Origin: Gammaproteobacteria bacterium
Lineage (GTDB): Bacteria > Pseudomonadota > Gammaproteobacteria > Pseudomonadales > Azotimanducaceae
Assembly: GCA_026706935.1 (NCBI GenBank)
Contig: JAPOXV010000019.1
Span: forward strand, 434,001-498,000
Direction of reading: 5' to 3'
DNA: 64,000 nt
Shown here: positions 46,998-56,254 of the stretch, one piece after another
Numbering within the stretch: the stretch's first letter is position 1
How the letters are laid out: each line of letters begins with the position of its first letter
Notes under the pieces: generated by a model
What the model saw: only the letters and a program-made list of their open reading frames with translations
The model's database searches: none
What the model was told of the DNA's origin: nothing
Position numbers and translations under genes: made by a program

Positions 46998-47480
46998 GTG
47001 CCTAGTTTCGATGTCGTATCAGAAATCGATTGGCAGGAGGTGCGCAACGCTGTTGATCAATCAAAACGCGAGCTCGGCACTCGCTTCGATTTTCGCCACG
47101 TTGACGCCGGAATCGAACTCGCCGAAAAGTCGATCCAGATCCATGCTGAAGAAGAATTCCAGCTACAACAATTACTGGAAATCCTCAAAACTAAATTCGT
47201 GAGTCGGAAAGTCGATATTAAGGTACTCCAACCCGGCGAGGTCACACCATCCGGAAAAACGAAGCGACAGGTGGTAAATCTGGTCGAAGGAATCGACAGG
47301 GCTACCACGAGATTAATCAGTAAGCGTGTGAAAGACCTGAATAAGAAATTGCAGGTCCAAGTACAAGGCTATCACGTCCGTATTTCCGGCAAAAAGCGCG
47401 ACGAACTCCAGCAAATCATTGCCGCGCTTCGTGATCTGGACCTGCCTATGCCACTGCAGTTTAAGAACTACCGCAATTAG
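46998..47480 (+). CDS. yajQ: YajQ family nucleotide-binding protein
   Basis: Cyclic-di-GMP or nucleotide-binding protein of UPF0234, 160 residues. Starts GTG with PSFDVVSEIDWQEVRNAVDQSKRELGTRFDFR, the standard N-terminus, and ends LQFKNYRN. It is followed 21 bases later by the AmpG-like transporter. Confidence 0.95.
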   Translation: MPSFDVVSEIDWQEVRNAVDQSKRELGTRFDFRHVDAGIELAEKSIQIHAEEEFQLQQLLEILKTKFVSRKVDIKVLQPGEVTPSGKTKRQVVNLVEGIDRATTRLISKRVKDLNKKLQVQVQGYHVRISGKKRDELQQIIAALRDLDLPMPLQFKNYRN

Positions 47481-47501
47481 TGTAAAAGGACAACGAATAG
47501 C

Positions 47502-48821
47502 GTGACTGATACAACCGTCGAACAGTCTTTAATCGACCGAATTTCAGTCTATCGCGATCCGCGACTTTGGCGCATATTCCTGCTCGGAACAATTAGTGGG
47601 TTTCCGTGGGTATTTATTGGCTCGGAAATGACTGCATGGCTAGCTGACGTAGAGCTTTCGAGAAGTGCAATTGGTCTATTCGGCGCTGTATTCGTGGCTT
47701 ACACAGTTAACTTTCTATGGGCACCACTAATCGATCACTTACCCCTACCTGGTTTCCGTCGGCTCGGTCACCGAAGGTCATGGATTGTTCTGTGCATGCT
47801 CCTACTGATCGTGCAAGCATTAGTACTTGCCGCAACTGGACCATCCTTTAGCTTATTACTTACTGCAGCGCTGTGTCTCGGTATCGCTATCGTTTCTGCA
47901 ACACAAGATCTTGCAATCGATGCCTATCGCGTCACAGTCATCGAAGAGCATGAAGAGCACATGATCGGGCACGCTGCGGCGATGGCGACTTGTGGTTGGT
48001 GGACAGGCTTAAGTCTGCCTGGCGCGTTTGCATTCATCTTGGCGGACCAATACGGCTGGAATGCAGTTTACTTTGGACTCACGGGAATCCTCGTCGTATT
48101 AATAGTTGGAGTTTTGCTCGGTGTGAAAGAACCGCCACGCGTTATAGAACCAAATACAGTATCGCGCGTTACGCGTATCCAGTTCTTTGATCGAACGTAC
48201 GTTGCTGCGGTCGCCGAGTTCTTTCATCGAAACGGCATACGTTTAGCGTTAGGCCTCTTGGTTTTTATATTCGTATTCAAACTAGGGGAAGCATTTCTCG
48301 GTCGCATGGTCGTTGTCTTTTACAAAGAAATCGGCTTCACCAACGCTGATATTGGCGTTTACTCAAAAGGACTTGGGTTGGTAATCACCATCACTTGCGC
48401 GATCGCGGCGGGCTTCTTTACAAGCTATTTCGGAACTGTGAAAGGCCTTATGCTAGCCGGTATAGGTATGGCGGCGACCAATCTTTTGTTTGCGTGGTTA
48501 GCAACTGTCGGACCCGACAAATCCTTGCTCGTTTTCGCTCTCGTTGCGGACGGAATCACAAGTGCGTTATCCACGGTTGCATTCGTCGCATTTATTACGT
48601 ATTTCACGAGTCACTTACACGCTGCAACACAGTATGGCGCATTAGCATCGCTAGGTAACGCCGGTCGTACACTTCTTGCTGCTTCTAGCGGAATTCTTGT
48701 CGATTGGTTGGGCGGCGACTGGATGACGTTCTTTGTCTTGACCGCAGTGATGGTATCACCAGCGTTAGCGATCCTTTGGTGGATCGGTCGTTCAGCGGTT
48801 GTTAGTGAGAACGATAGCTAG
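47502..48821 (+). CDS. AmpG-like major facilitator transporter
   Basis: Inner-membrane MFS permease, 439 residues with about 12 helices, GTG start. ATQDLAIDAYRVTVIEEHE is the strongest match to AmpG, and LGTISGFPWVFIGSEMTAWL is similar to other family members. AmpG imports anhydromuropeptides for cell wall recycling; a similar role is plausible. It is related to the transporter at 16109 but clearly diverged. It overlaps the DUF488 gene by 4 bases, convergent. Confidence 0.86.
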   Translation: MTDTTVEQSLIDRISVYRDPRLWRIFLLGTISGFPWVFIGSEMTAWLADVELSRSAIGLFGAVFVAYTVNFLWAPLIDHLPLPGFRRLGHRRSWIVLCMLLLIVQALVLAATGPSFSLLLTAALCLGIAIVSATQDLAIDAYRVTVIEEHEEHMIGHAAAMATCGWWTGLSLPGAFAFILADQYGWNAVYFGLTGILVVLIVGVLLGVKEPPRVIEPNTVSRVTRIQFFDRTYVAAVAEFFHRNGIRLALGLLVFIFVFKLGEAFLGRMVVVFYKEIGFTNADIGVYSKGLGLVITITCAIAAGFFTSYFGTVKGLMLAGIGMAATNLLFAWLATVGPDKSLLVFALVADGITSALSTVAFVAFITYFTSHLHAATQYGALASLGNAGRTLLAASSGILVDWLGGDWMTFFVLTAVMVSPALAILWWIGRSAVVSENDS

Positions 48822-49408
48822 GCAACGCGCGGTAACGCTTCGTTAGTACTCAAACCCGTAGAAAGAGGTTCAGCATCCACAACTTCAAATAGACTGCGCT
48901 GAATCCAACGCTCGTCCACGACGTCCTTTTCCATCGGCGCGTCAAACGCATTTCGAACTTGACCGTTCTTGAGTATGTGCTGAATCGTCACACCGAGTTT
49001 TGCCAGTTCACCCGCGAGAATGGTGTGACGGTGGCACCGATACGGATCACTCTCGACGCACATGATTGCAATTCGATGAACATCCGCTCTCTCAAGCAGC
49101 TGTGCCATACCATCGCTGAATGCATCACAAGCAATCTGGCGACGATAGTCAGAAAGACTCTCACAGCTGTTGCGCATGCGCAAGTTGTGTGAGCCAAGCT
49201 GGTTACCGAGGTATTCGTAGTCGAAGCCGGATTGTCGAAGTTTGCGTTGAATGGCTTCATAATTGAAGTGTGGTACGTGGCGACTGAACGGAATTGAACG
49301 AACATCAACGACCTGTTCAATTGACCACTTCCTAAGCAGGGATGCGAATGATCGATAACTCATATTCGAGTGACCAATCGAAAACACTTCCTTCTTACGC
49401 CCGTTCAT
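48818..49408 (-). CDS. DUF488 family protein
   Basis: Unknown-function protein, 196 residues. FSIGHSNMSYRSFASLLRKWSIEQVVDVRSIPFSRHVPHFN is the DUF488 signature, and CVESDPYRCHRHTILAGEL a second conserved block with Cys and His residues. The function is not known. It is convergent with the AmpG-like gene. Confidence 0.88.
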   Translation of the reverse strand: MNGRKKEVFSIGHSNMSYRSFASLLRKWSIEQVVDVRSIPFSRHVPHFNYEAIQRKLRQSGFDYEYLGNQLGSHNLRMRNSCESLSDYRRQIACDAFSDGMAQLLERADVHRIAIMCVESDPYRCHRHTILAGELAKLGVTIQHILKNGQVRNAFDAPMEKDVVDERWIQRSLFEVVDAEPLSTGLSTNEALPRVA

Positions 49409-49487
49409 GTTAAATCCCTCCCAATACCTGTAAGTTTATACACTTTTAGACAAGAAGACAACGAGGACGTTGCACGCGTCATGCTCG

Positions 49488-50480
49488 TTACAACGTTCGC
49501 AGCAGTGTCTTAAAGCCCCGCGCGACTTTCACTCGACGTTCCCGCGCGCTGAAGACCTCCCCGGTCTGTGGTCGATACCCCAGTGCATTCCCAAGTCTGA
49601 GCGTACCGTTGCCTTTGAGCTCATAATCCAGATCGCACGCATCAAGTAATCGTCGTGCGTCGGTCATCGCGTGCTTCGCCATCTGCTGCTTTCGGACAGC
49701 TGAATCTCGAACGGATGACGTTTCATCGTCAAATGCGCGCAGGTACTTCGGCGAGCACCGCATTGATTGAGCATGGATGAGTAACGGCTCTTGCGAATGC
49801 TGAAGTGTCGCCGCGAACGTTGCCTCAAAGTTGCAGGATCCTGATTCGTCAGGTTCCCAAGCGTTGTCAAATCGGCGTGTATGGAATGCATAGCCCGCAA
49901 GTTCGACTGGATCACGAACCAGAACATCCGAGTCCTCGAATGTCTCAACAACGCAGCCGCTTGCGTCGGAAACTCGTCCAGTCAGTGTCCCGGACCAAAC
50001 AATGCGACGCTGGCGGAAAACCCAGTAACCTGTGATCTGATAGGACATGTCGTCCCGCCAGTCTTTGACGTCGTACAACACACTATCGACTAGCGGAACA
50101 TAACGCGAATCATTGATCTCAAGCATGACCCGGTGATCTGTCCCCAACATTGAGTGCACGTTTCGCAAAGAGAGTGTTGAAGTAGGTTGAGGCGCTTTGA
50201 TGTATCCAGCGTACTCGAGAAACTTCGCCATCCACCCACTGGGGACACCTTCGTTTTTGACGGTTGCCGAAGGTATCTCCAATTCGATAAATCGTCGAGC
50301 TTCGTCGTAACTGACGTCGAGATCAATCACAACCGCACGAATACCACTATCGAATTCGATATCAATGCGACTGTTCTGTGATGCGCCGCTTAGCTTTCCG
50401 TCTGCATAGCAAAAACTCGGTAAGCCAGCGAGGTCTCGCATTCGTCGGTTTCTCAACATTTCGTTTCTCATGTCACGCAT
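49488..50480 (-). CDS. Hypothetical protein with HU-like C-terminal segment
   Basis: A 330-residue protein I do not recognise as a whole. It starts with basic RNRRMRDLAGLPSFCYADG. The last ~45 residues (GNGTLRLGNALGYRPQTGEVFSARERRVKVARGFKTLL) resemble the beta-arm and end of HU (GFGTF...RNPQTGE...A.KVP.FKPGK.LK), so DNA binding is possible. The middle has no known domain. Its N-terminal ~40 codons recur, diverged and truncated, at 51726-51851. Confidence 0.6.
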   Translation of the reverse strand: MRDMRNEMLRNRRMRDLAGLPSFCYADGKLSGASQNSRIDIEFDSGIRAVVIDLDVSYDEARRFIELEIPSATVKNEGVPSGWMAKFLEYAGYIKAPQPTSTLSLRNVHSMLGTDHRVMLEINDSRYVPLVDSVLYDVKDWRDDMSYQITGYWVFRQRRIVWSGTLTGRVSDASGCVVETFEDSDVLVRDPVELAGYAFHTRRFDNAWEPDESGSCNFEATFAATLQHSQEPLLIHAQSMRCSPKYLRAFDDETSSVRDSAVRKQQMAKHAMTDARRLLDACDLDYELKGNGTLRLGNALGYRPQTGEVFSARERRVKVARGFKTLLRTL

Positions 50481-50815
50481 TACGGTTGCAAAGATAGAGA
50501 GACCTACGACACGTTGTGTCGCACAATACAGTTACTTAGTGCAGATTTAGGAACTGGACCCTATGGCGAATGAACGACCACCCATCGATCGCGTAGGCCG
50601 ATGGGAGGCGACAATAGTGAAACCAGTCTGGCTGACGGAAAGCGACATGACCAAGCAAGTTCGCGCATAGAGCTCATTGGGGCGTGGGTGAACTCAAGTG
50701 TGAACTAGGGATCGCTGCAATCACGCTCGAAGGTTCGCTGCTCGAGTAAATACGCTCAGTTTAGGCGCGGGTGTAGAATATAGGCGCCGCCGTGGCGACC
50801 AGCCAACCACAAAGA
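50361..50815. repeat. Direct repeat copy A (flanks the methyltransferase insert)
   Basis: This ~455-base stretch spans the start of the hypothetical gene, a shared intergenic region, and the first ~250 bases of a cobalamin adenosyltransferase gene. It recurs at 51726-52200. The best-preserved part, around the adenosyltransferase start (50529-50566 versus 51913-51950), differs at only two positions. Confidence 0.75.
50563..50815 (+). pseudogene. Degraded 5' copy of cob(I)alamin adenosyltransferase gene
   Basis: Homologous to the start of the intact gene at 51948. The initial codons (ATGGC..ATGAACGACCA) match, but small deletions shift the frame and TAG follows after about 36 codons. Homology stops at about 50815, where the methyltransferase-bearing insert begins. 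Not functional. Confidence 0.8.
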
Positions 50816-50948
50816 TAAGCACGCTGATTGCATTGCGAGGTTGAGGTCATATTCGGAGTGGTTCAACAGATTTGTGATGAACGAGCCGATGGAGTTGTGT
50901 AAGATGAATCCGTTATCGGCGCGGCAGAGCATCAAGGAGATTTGACGC

Positions 50949-51719
50949 ATGAGCGCGAGCATATTCGACTATCCCGAAGTCTACGATGCGATCTTGTGTC
51001 ACTCGGACGAAGTTGTAAAAACGGAAGTGGCCACGATTTTGGATCTCTTGGAACGGCACGGAATGACAGGGGGCCGAGTGCTCGATTTAGCCTGCGGTAC
51101 GGGCGTTCATTCGGTAGAGCTTGCGCAGAAAGGGATCGAGGTGGTCGGCCTGGATGCATCGGTCGCGATGTTGGAGGCTTCACAGCGTCGAGCGAAACGC
51201 TGCGATGTTGAGATGAAGGTTGTTGAAGGGGACGTCGTTGATTTCGATCTCGGCGGTGATTTCGACGCAGCGATTTTCATGTCCGAGACATTCCCGATGA
51301 TTCACCGATATCAGGATCTGGTGTCGCACTTCGCGAGCGTGCGACGTGCGTTAAGGCCGAAGGGCCTCTACATCGTCGATGTCGATGCTAAGCGTCATGG
51401 CGTCGGCATTGACTACTATCGGTGGGGGGACAAAACCGTTCAAGTCGGCGATCAGCAGATCGCCATTTGGCACGAGAGTTTTCCCGGGAACTGGGTAGAC
51501 GGGACGTCACGACTCGTGATGCATACCCGCATTGTGGATGATGACAAAACGATTACGACCAGGGATGACTGGACCGGTCGTAATGATGCGCCGTGGCACC
51601 TCGATCTGTTGGTTCGGACACTAGCCGGTTGGTCGCTCTCCGGCTTTTGTTCGTGGCGCGATGCGTCGGGGGACATCGCGGTTGAAGATCATTATTTCAT
51701 GGTGCTCCAGTCGGACTGA
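50949..51719 (+). CDS. SAM-dependent methyltransferase (class I)
   Basis: A 256-residue Rossmann-fold methyltransferase with VLDLACGTGVHSVELAQKGIEVVGLDAS as the SAM-binding motif and EGDVVDFDLGGDFDAAIF as motif II/III. Substrate is unknown. A strong AAGGAG lies 7 bases before the ATG. It sits alone within a ~900-base insert (50816-51725) flanked by two diverged copies of the local sequence, so it was acquired. Confidence 0.88.
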   Translation: MSASIFDYPEVYDAILCHSDEVVKTEVATILDLLERHGMTGGRVLDLACGTGVHSVELAQKGIEVVGLDASVAMLEASQRRAKRCDVEMKVVEGDVVDFDLGGDFDAAIFMSETFPMIHRYQDLVSHFASVRRALRPKGLYIVDVDAKRHGVGIDYYRWGDKTVQVGDQQIAIWHESFPGNWVDGTSRLVMHTRIVDDDKTITTRDDWTGRNDAPWHLDLLVRTLAGWSLSGFCSWRDASGDIAVEDHYFMVLQSD

Positions 51720-51725
51720 CTGCAC

Positions 51726-51851
51726 GTCAATTCGAATCATGTCTGAAGTCGAATTTCGGTTACCGTCTGCGTAACAGAAATTTGGCAACCCGGCTTGTTC
51801 CCGAATTCGTCGGTTTCGAAGCAGCTTTCTATCGCTCAGTTCGCGATACAT
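51726..51851 (-). pseudogene. Truncated 5' copy of the 330-residue hypothetical gene
   Basis: Encodes RNRRIREQAGLPNFCYADGN, matching the N-terminus of the protein at 49488-50480, then runs out of homology at the insert boundary just beyond the codons for RID. The frame continues open but without similarity. Not a complete gene. Confidence 0.7.
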
Positions 51852-52200
51852 TGAACGATAGAGCCGTTTACGACATGTTGTGCTGGATAAAAAACGAATG
51901 ATGTCGCGTAGTACAGTTACTTGATGCAGATTTAGGAACTGGACCCTATGGCAGATGAACGACCACGCATCGATCGCGTAACGACGACGGGAGGCGACAG
52001 TGGAGAAACCAGTCTGGCTGACGGTAAGCGCCATGACAAAGGAAGTCCGCGCATAGAGCTCATTGGGGCGTTGGATGAACTCAACTGTGAACTAGGGATC
52101 GCTTCACTCATGCTCGACGGTTCGCTTCTCGAGCAAATCCGCTCGATTCAGGCACGCGTTTTCGATATCGGCGCCGCCGTCGCGACCGGCCAACCACAAC
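51726..52200. repeat. Direct repeat copy B
   Basis: Partner of 50361-50815. It contains a truncated start of the hypothetical gene and the intact start of the adenosyltransferase gene. The two copies together with the insert between them form an insertion with flanking duplication. Confidence 0.75.
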
Positions 52201-52490
52201 CTTTCTGGCGCCGTGAAACCCAACACCTTACAAGCGCGACCGAAGAACTGAACTCGAAGCTCGAACCCTTGGCTGAGTTCGTGTTACCTGGGGGTAATGA
52301 AGCAAACGCGCGGCTTCACGTCGCACGGGCAAAGACCCGTCGATGCGAGCGCGTGTTTTGGCGGCTCAATGATGAAGCACTCATCGAAGCGTCGATCGGC
52401 ACATTTCTCAACCGACTATCTGATTTCCTATTCGTCGCCTCACGGACCGTCTGTGACGATGAGGTCATTTGGCAACCACTCAAGGATTAG
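51948..52490 (+). CDS. Cob(I)yrinic acid a,c-diamide adenosyltransferase (PduO-type)
   Basis: Adds the adenosyl group to cobalamin using ATP. It has 180 residues. TTTGGDSGETSLADG with RIELIGALDELNCELGIA, the ATP-binding FVLPGGNEANARLHVARAKTRRCERV, and LNRLSDFLFVASR identify the PduO family (three-helix bundle). Some members start TxTGDxG; here the first acidic residue is shifted. A dead 5' copy lies upstream. Confidence 0.92.
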   Translation: MADERPRIDRVTTTGGDSGETSLADGKRHDKGSPRIELIGALDELNCELGIASLMLDGSLLEQIRSIQARVFDIGAAVATGQPQPFWRRETQHLTSATEELNSKLEPLAEFVLPGGNEANARLHVARAKTRRCERVFWRLNDEALIEASIGTFLNRLSDFLFVASRTVCDDEVIWQPLKD

Positions 52491-52499
52491 GTTGAGGAG

Positions 52500-52790
52500 C
52501 TAGGTTGAACTCAGGTTGTCGCGGACCTCATATTCGATAAAGCCAAGTTGGCGCATTTCGCGTGCGAGGCGATTGAGGTCCTGCCATTCACGACGATTTT
52601 TTCTGACGCTGACCAGCGAATGCATAGCGCCGTCAATAGGAATCGCCACAGCCCACGCTAGCGGTTTCGCTTCCATATCGGCAAGATTGCCGCCTTTCAC
52701 CGACCGATGTACGCGATAGACAAGTGGCTTCCCGATCGCATGGCGATTGGCATCGATCTCCGTCGTCAGAATCGTTTTTAGGTCCATCAA
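52500..52790 (-). CDS. Hypothetical protein
   Basis: A 96-residue protein with no recognised family. It starts MMDLKTILTTEIDANRHAIG and has a basic middle (KNRREWQDLNRLAREMRQLGF). It is convergent with the adenosyltransferase, 9 bases apart. Given its position before the channel cluster, some link is possible but nothing in the sequence supports it. Confidence 0.55.
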   Translation of the reverse strand: MMDLKTILTTEIDANRHAIGKPLVYRVHRSVKGGNLADMEAKPLAWAVAIPIDGAMHSLVSVRKNRREWQDLNRLAREMRQLGFIEYEVRDNLSST

Positions 52791-52939
52791 TCCGCTCTCG
52801 ATACATTAACACCATTGCACATGATGTAGCTAATTACAATAATACAGCGACATCATTAATAAAACTGTAACCAAGAGACATCACAATTGGTCAAAATGTA
52901 TCATAGCGACTACGACGCATCGCAACAGGAGCTCGCCAC

Positions 52940-54589
52940 ATGTTAAAGACCTTAATCGCCGGTCTGTTCACTACGATTTTGGTCGTAGGAGTCGCGTACG
53001 ACGCCGATGCTCGACGTTTCGGCGGATCCTTTAAATTCAGTAGCGCGAGAAGCTACAAAGCACCAGCGTACAAGAGCTTCTCTCGCAAGACGACGCCGCG
53101 ACCGAGAGCAACCGCGAGCCGTCCAACTTCACAGGCGGCAACATCTCGTCCTCGATCCGGTGGCTTCGGTGGGGCAACCCGCGCAAGTTCAACATCGGGT
53201 GCGGCAAGTCGAGCGTCCGCATCGTCGCGCTTCGCACGAGCACCAACCAACAACTTCAGAAGTACACGCCAGCAAAACGCTTACCGAAATTACCAATCGC
53301 AACACCAAAGTAAGTTCCAAGGTACTACGCGCGGTACTGGAAGTGCGGCATCGTCGTCGCCGCTCTATCAACGCGCGTCGCAAAATTCTGGTCAAACCCG
53401 AAACGACTATTGGCAGCGTCGCGACGGCTTCTACGGCGGATGGGATACGCCGAACTACGTCTACATGGGCGCACCACGTTACGGCATGTTCGATGGACTG
53501 TTCTTAGGCTACATGCTCGGCCACGCATTCACGCCACGCTATTCAGCGTTTGCCTATCACCATCAAAACGATCCAGGTATGAAGCAATGGATGGCGGAGA
53601 TGGAAAGCCAAGCGACCGAAAATGCTGAGATCAAGGCTCAGCTCGACGCGCTTAAAGCGGAGATGGCGAAACTTGAAGGTACGCCAATCGATCCGGCCTA
53701 CCTTCCAGTAGGCGTCGATCCTGACATGGTACTCGCCCCGGATGTTGCCCAGTCTCTCGCTCCGACCTTCAAGTTGTGTACCGCGAGGACTGAAGGTAAC
53801 TATCAACGATTCGGCGAAATCATCAAACAGCAGGTCGGTGACAACGTCCTGATCAAGCTTGTGAATACCAATGGTTCCATGCAGAACCTTGAATACATGC
53901 AGAACGGTAAATGTGACGGCGCTTTTGTGCAACGTAACGCTTTTGGGGTCTATGCCGAACGTAATCCGTCGAGCGGTTTCAACTTCGAGCGTGTATCGAC
54001 GCCAGCCGTCGAATTCGCACACATGATCTGCAATCGAAATAGTGAGATCGATGATGTCGGTGATCTACCTGGCAAAACGCTGTTGGTCGATGTCGTTGGT
54101 TCCGGAACGGAACTAACCTGGAGTGATTTCGTATACATGGACGACACCTACTCAAATGTCCAAACCGATCACGTCGGCGGGACATCGGCACTGAACCGAG
54201 TCGCGACTGGTGAGTCCGATTGCATGCTCTTCGTTGCATCACTCAACACGCAGTTACTTCAACGTGCCAACACGCTCGGTGACGACGTAAAGCTCGTACC
54301 CGTAAACGACTGGGATTTCAATGACATGGAATACGGACACGGCAAGCTGTTTCAAGGTCATAAAGATCCGTCTGGTGAAGACATCTACGTGTTTCTCGAC
54401 ATTCCTGATGATCAATATCCAAGCATCCAGGACGGACTGATTTTCTCTGAAGTCGAGACATTGACCGTACCGGTCGATATGGTCGCCAGCTTGGGCTGGC
54501 GGGACGAGAATACCCAAGCCTATGACTCGCTACTGGGAGCGGTACTCGATTCGCAGCCATCGATCGACGACCTTACTCGCGAACATTAG
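52940..54589 (+). CDS. TAXI/TRAP-like substrate-binding protein with low-complexity N-terminus
   Basis: A 549-residue exported protein. A signal peptide (MLKTLIAGLFTTILVVGVAYDADA) is followed by an Arg/Ser/Pro/Thr-rich low-complexity region to about residue 150 and a glycine/tyrosine-rich stretch. A coiled-coil (about 200-235) precedes a C-terminal domain that matches TAXI-type solute-binding folds (LCTARTEGNYQRFGEII, VGSGTELTW, TGESDCMLFVASLNTQLLQRA). Ligand unknown. It heads a cluster with a PspA homologue and a ligand-gated channel. Confidence 0.7.
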   Translation: MLKTLIAGLFTTILVVGVAYDADARRFGGSFKFSSARSYKAPAYKSFSRKTTPRPRATASRPTSQAATSRPRSGGFGGATRASSTSGAASRASASSRFARAPTNNFRSTRQQNAYRNYQSQHQSKFQGTTRGTGSAASSSPLYQRASQNSGQTRNDYWQRRDGFYGGWDTPNYVYMGAPRYGMFDGLFLGYMLGHAFTPRYSAFAYHHQNDPGMKQWMAEMESQATENAEIKAQLDALKAEMAKLEGTPIDPAYLPVGVDPDMVLAPDVAQSLAPTFKLCTARTEGNYQRFGEIIKQQVGDNVLIKLVNTNGSMQNLEYMQNGKCDGAFVQRNAFGVYAERNPSSGFNFERVSTPAVEFAHMICNRNSEIDDVGDLPGKTLLVDVVGSGTELTWSDFVYMDDTYSNVQTDHVGGTSALNRVATGESDCMLFVASLNTQLLQRANTLGDDVKLVPVNDWDFNDMEYGHGKLFQGHKDPSGEDIYVFLDIPDDQYPSIQDGLIFSEVETLTVPVDMVASLGWRDENTQAYDSLLGAVLDSQPSIDDLTREH

Positions 54590-54631
54590 GAATCGACTCG
54601 AATCGCCGAATAAACGGTCGAGATATCAGTT

Positions 54632-55393
54632 ATGTCGATGAAACAATACCTGCGGCTAAAGGTTCAAGCAGCAAAAGATCGCTGGTCAGGGGATGGCAAG
54701 GACAAAGTCCGGATCGATGACGAACTGCCGATGAACTTGAGAATAGGATCCCGCGTTCAATTTGCCGAAGCACCGTTCTTACTCGCTGGTGATGCGACCC
54801 ACGTGCTTTACCCGGGTGCCGAGACCTTGCTCGCCGCGTTCAGTGAAGTTGAACTCGGCGGAATGAAGACATACCGACTCTATCTCGATTCCCGCGACGA
54901 TCCTGAGGAGAGCGCGATGTTAATGCTGTTGATGGACGACAAAGGTGAACGCGTTGACGAGCGCTATGTGTTTCACGAGCAGTACGAACTCCCACTCTAT
55001 CACGTCGCAGTGAACGACGTCCCGGAACATGAGGATGAGACGTCGGCCGTCGATTTCTGGCTCGCAAAAGATGAAGGCATTCTCGGAATGCCGCTGTTTC
55101 ACACGCCTGATGAGTTGGTATACGAACGACTTTGGGAACATGACCAAGACATCTGGTTGAAACCTACTTCTCTGAACGAAACGATCATCCTTGATCCGTA
55201 CGGTGAAGGAACAACAGAGGTCGAACACCTTGGTACCATGCTGTTCGCACGAGCATTTGACGGCCTTGGTGGCGTCGAAACGCAGGAATATCTACTGCCG
55301 ACCGTTGAACGTGACAATGACGGGTTTCGCGTTCGGATTTGGGTAGGTCTACCGCTCGCAGCCGCCGATATCGATCTACCCGATGCAATCTAA
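54632..55393 (+). CDS. DUF2491 (YjfK-like) protein
   Basis: 253-residue protein recognised as DUF2491 from LPMNLRIGSRVQF, PFLLAGDATHVLYPGAETLLAAFSEVEL and its place before a PspA-family gene (E. coli yjfJ-yjfK). Function unknown; members co-occur with membrane-stress proteins. The gene lies between the TAXI-like and PspA-like genes with spacings of about 42 and 45 bases, so co-transcription is likely. Confidence 0.78.
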   Translation: MSMKQYLRLKVQAAKDRWSGDGKDKVRIDDELPMNLRIGSRVQFAEAPFLLAGDATHVLYPGAETLLAAFSEVELGGMKTYRLYLDSRDDPEESAMLMLLMDDKGERVDERYVFHEQYELPLYHVAVNDVPEHEDETSAVDFWLAKDEGILGMPLFHTPDELVYERLWEHDQDIWLKPTSLNETIILDPYGEGTTEVEHLGTMLFARAFDGLGGVETQEYLLPTVERDNDGFRVRIWVGLPLAAADIDLPDAI

Positions 55394-55438
55394 CACCCTG
55401 TTTATTTCAATCAACTTGCACACAAGGAGGATGCAAAC

Positions 55439-56206
55439 GTGCTAGACAAACTCGCATTCTGGAAAAACTATGGTGAAGGCAAACTGGCCGATGCCGGTGA
55501 TGCCATTCTTACTGGTATGGTTAAACTCGACCCGGAGGGCACTTCAAAAGCGGAAATCGCCGCGGAGCGAGAGAAATTCGAGAAATTCGCGCTCGAGGTC
55601 GAAGACTATCGTGTGACCTACAACCGTGAAGCCGCGGAAGCGGAAGCGGCACGTGCTGCGTACAACAAAAAGATGGACCAAATCCGCGCACTTGAAGATG
55701 CCGCTGGGGCGAATCCGGATAAGTCAGACAAACTCAGCCTTGCTGCCGACAAACTTAAAGCGGAAGCGGCAGAGCTGCTGGCCAGTGCTCGGACCGAGAT
55801 CGAAGAAGCCGAAATGGCGAAACAAGATCTCGACGAGGTGGAAGCGATTCAGGAAGAAATGGCAGAAACCATCAAGATGCTTGAGTCAAACCTTAAGAAA
55901 GCGCAAGCTGAGATGGAGCGTGCAAAGCGCGCTGAAGGTCGCGCGAATAAGCGCGCTCAGCACCAGGAGCGTTTGGCCGGTATTCGGAGCGGCAATACGA
56001 ACCTAGGTGTTGCGTCTCGCGTCATGCAAGAACAAGCAGAGAAATCTCGCCAAGCTGCGAACGCCGCGAATCGTCGAGCCGAGCTGTTAGGCGACGCACG
56101 CGAAAAGAAAGATCCAGCGTTTGAAGACGCTGATGTCGCAGCGGTACTCGCAGGTGTGGACGAAGCCGCGAAGCCTCCCGCACCGGATCTTCCCGACAAG
56201 CTTTAA
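55439..56206 (+). CDS. PspA/IM30 family membrane-stress protein (YjfJ-like)
   Basis: 255-residue, highly helical, Ala/Glu/Lys-rich protein with long coiled coil (about 30-215), a feature of PspA/IM30. The N-terminus LDKLAFWKNYGEGKLADAGDAILTGM is amphipathic, the probable membrane-binding helix. PspA-family proteins bind and protect damaged inner membrane and can form ESCRT-III-like filaments. GTG start with AAGGAGG 7-8 bases upstream. Confidence 0.85.
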   Translation: MLDKLAFWKNYGEGKLADAGDAILTGMVKLDPEGTSKAEIAAEREKFEKFALEVEDYRVTYNREAAEAEAARAAYNKKMDQIRALEDAAGANPDKSDKLSLAADKLKAEAAELLASARTEIEEAEMAKQDLDEVEAIQEEMAETIKMLESNLKKAQAEMERAKRAEGRANKRAQHQERLAGIRSGNTNLGVASRVMQEQAEKSRQAANAANRRAELLGDAREKKDPAFEDADVAAVLAGVDEAAKPPAPDLPDKL

Positions 56207-56254
56207 ATGACGACCGAACGCACGTTAACCTCTACAACAAGCGGATAACTTGAA

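Noticed and set aside
53007-53507. 166-codon plus-strand frame
   Set aside because: Another frame of the 549-residue TAXI-like gene; rich in Arg/His and with no own features.
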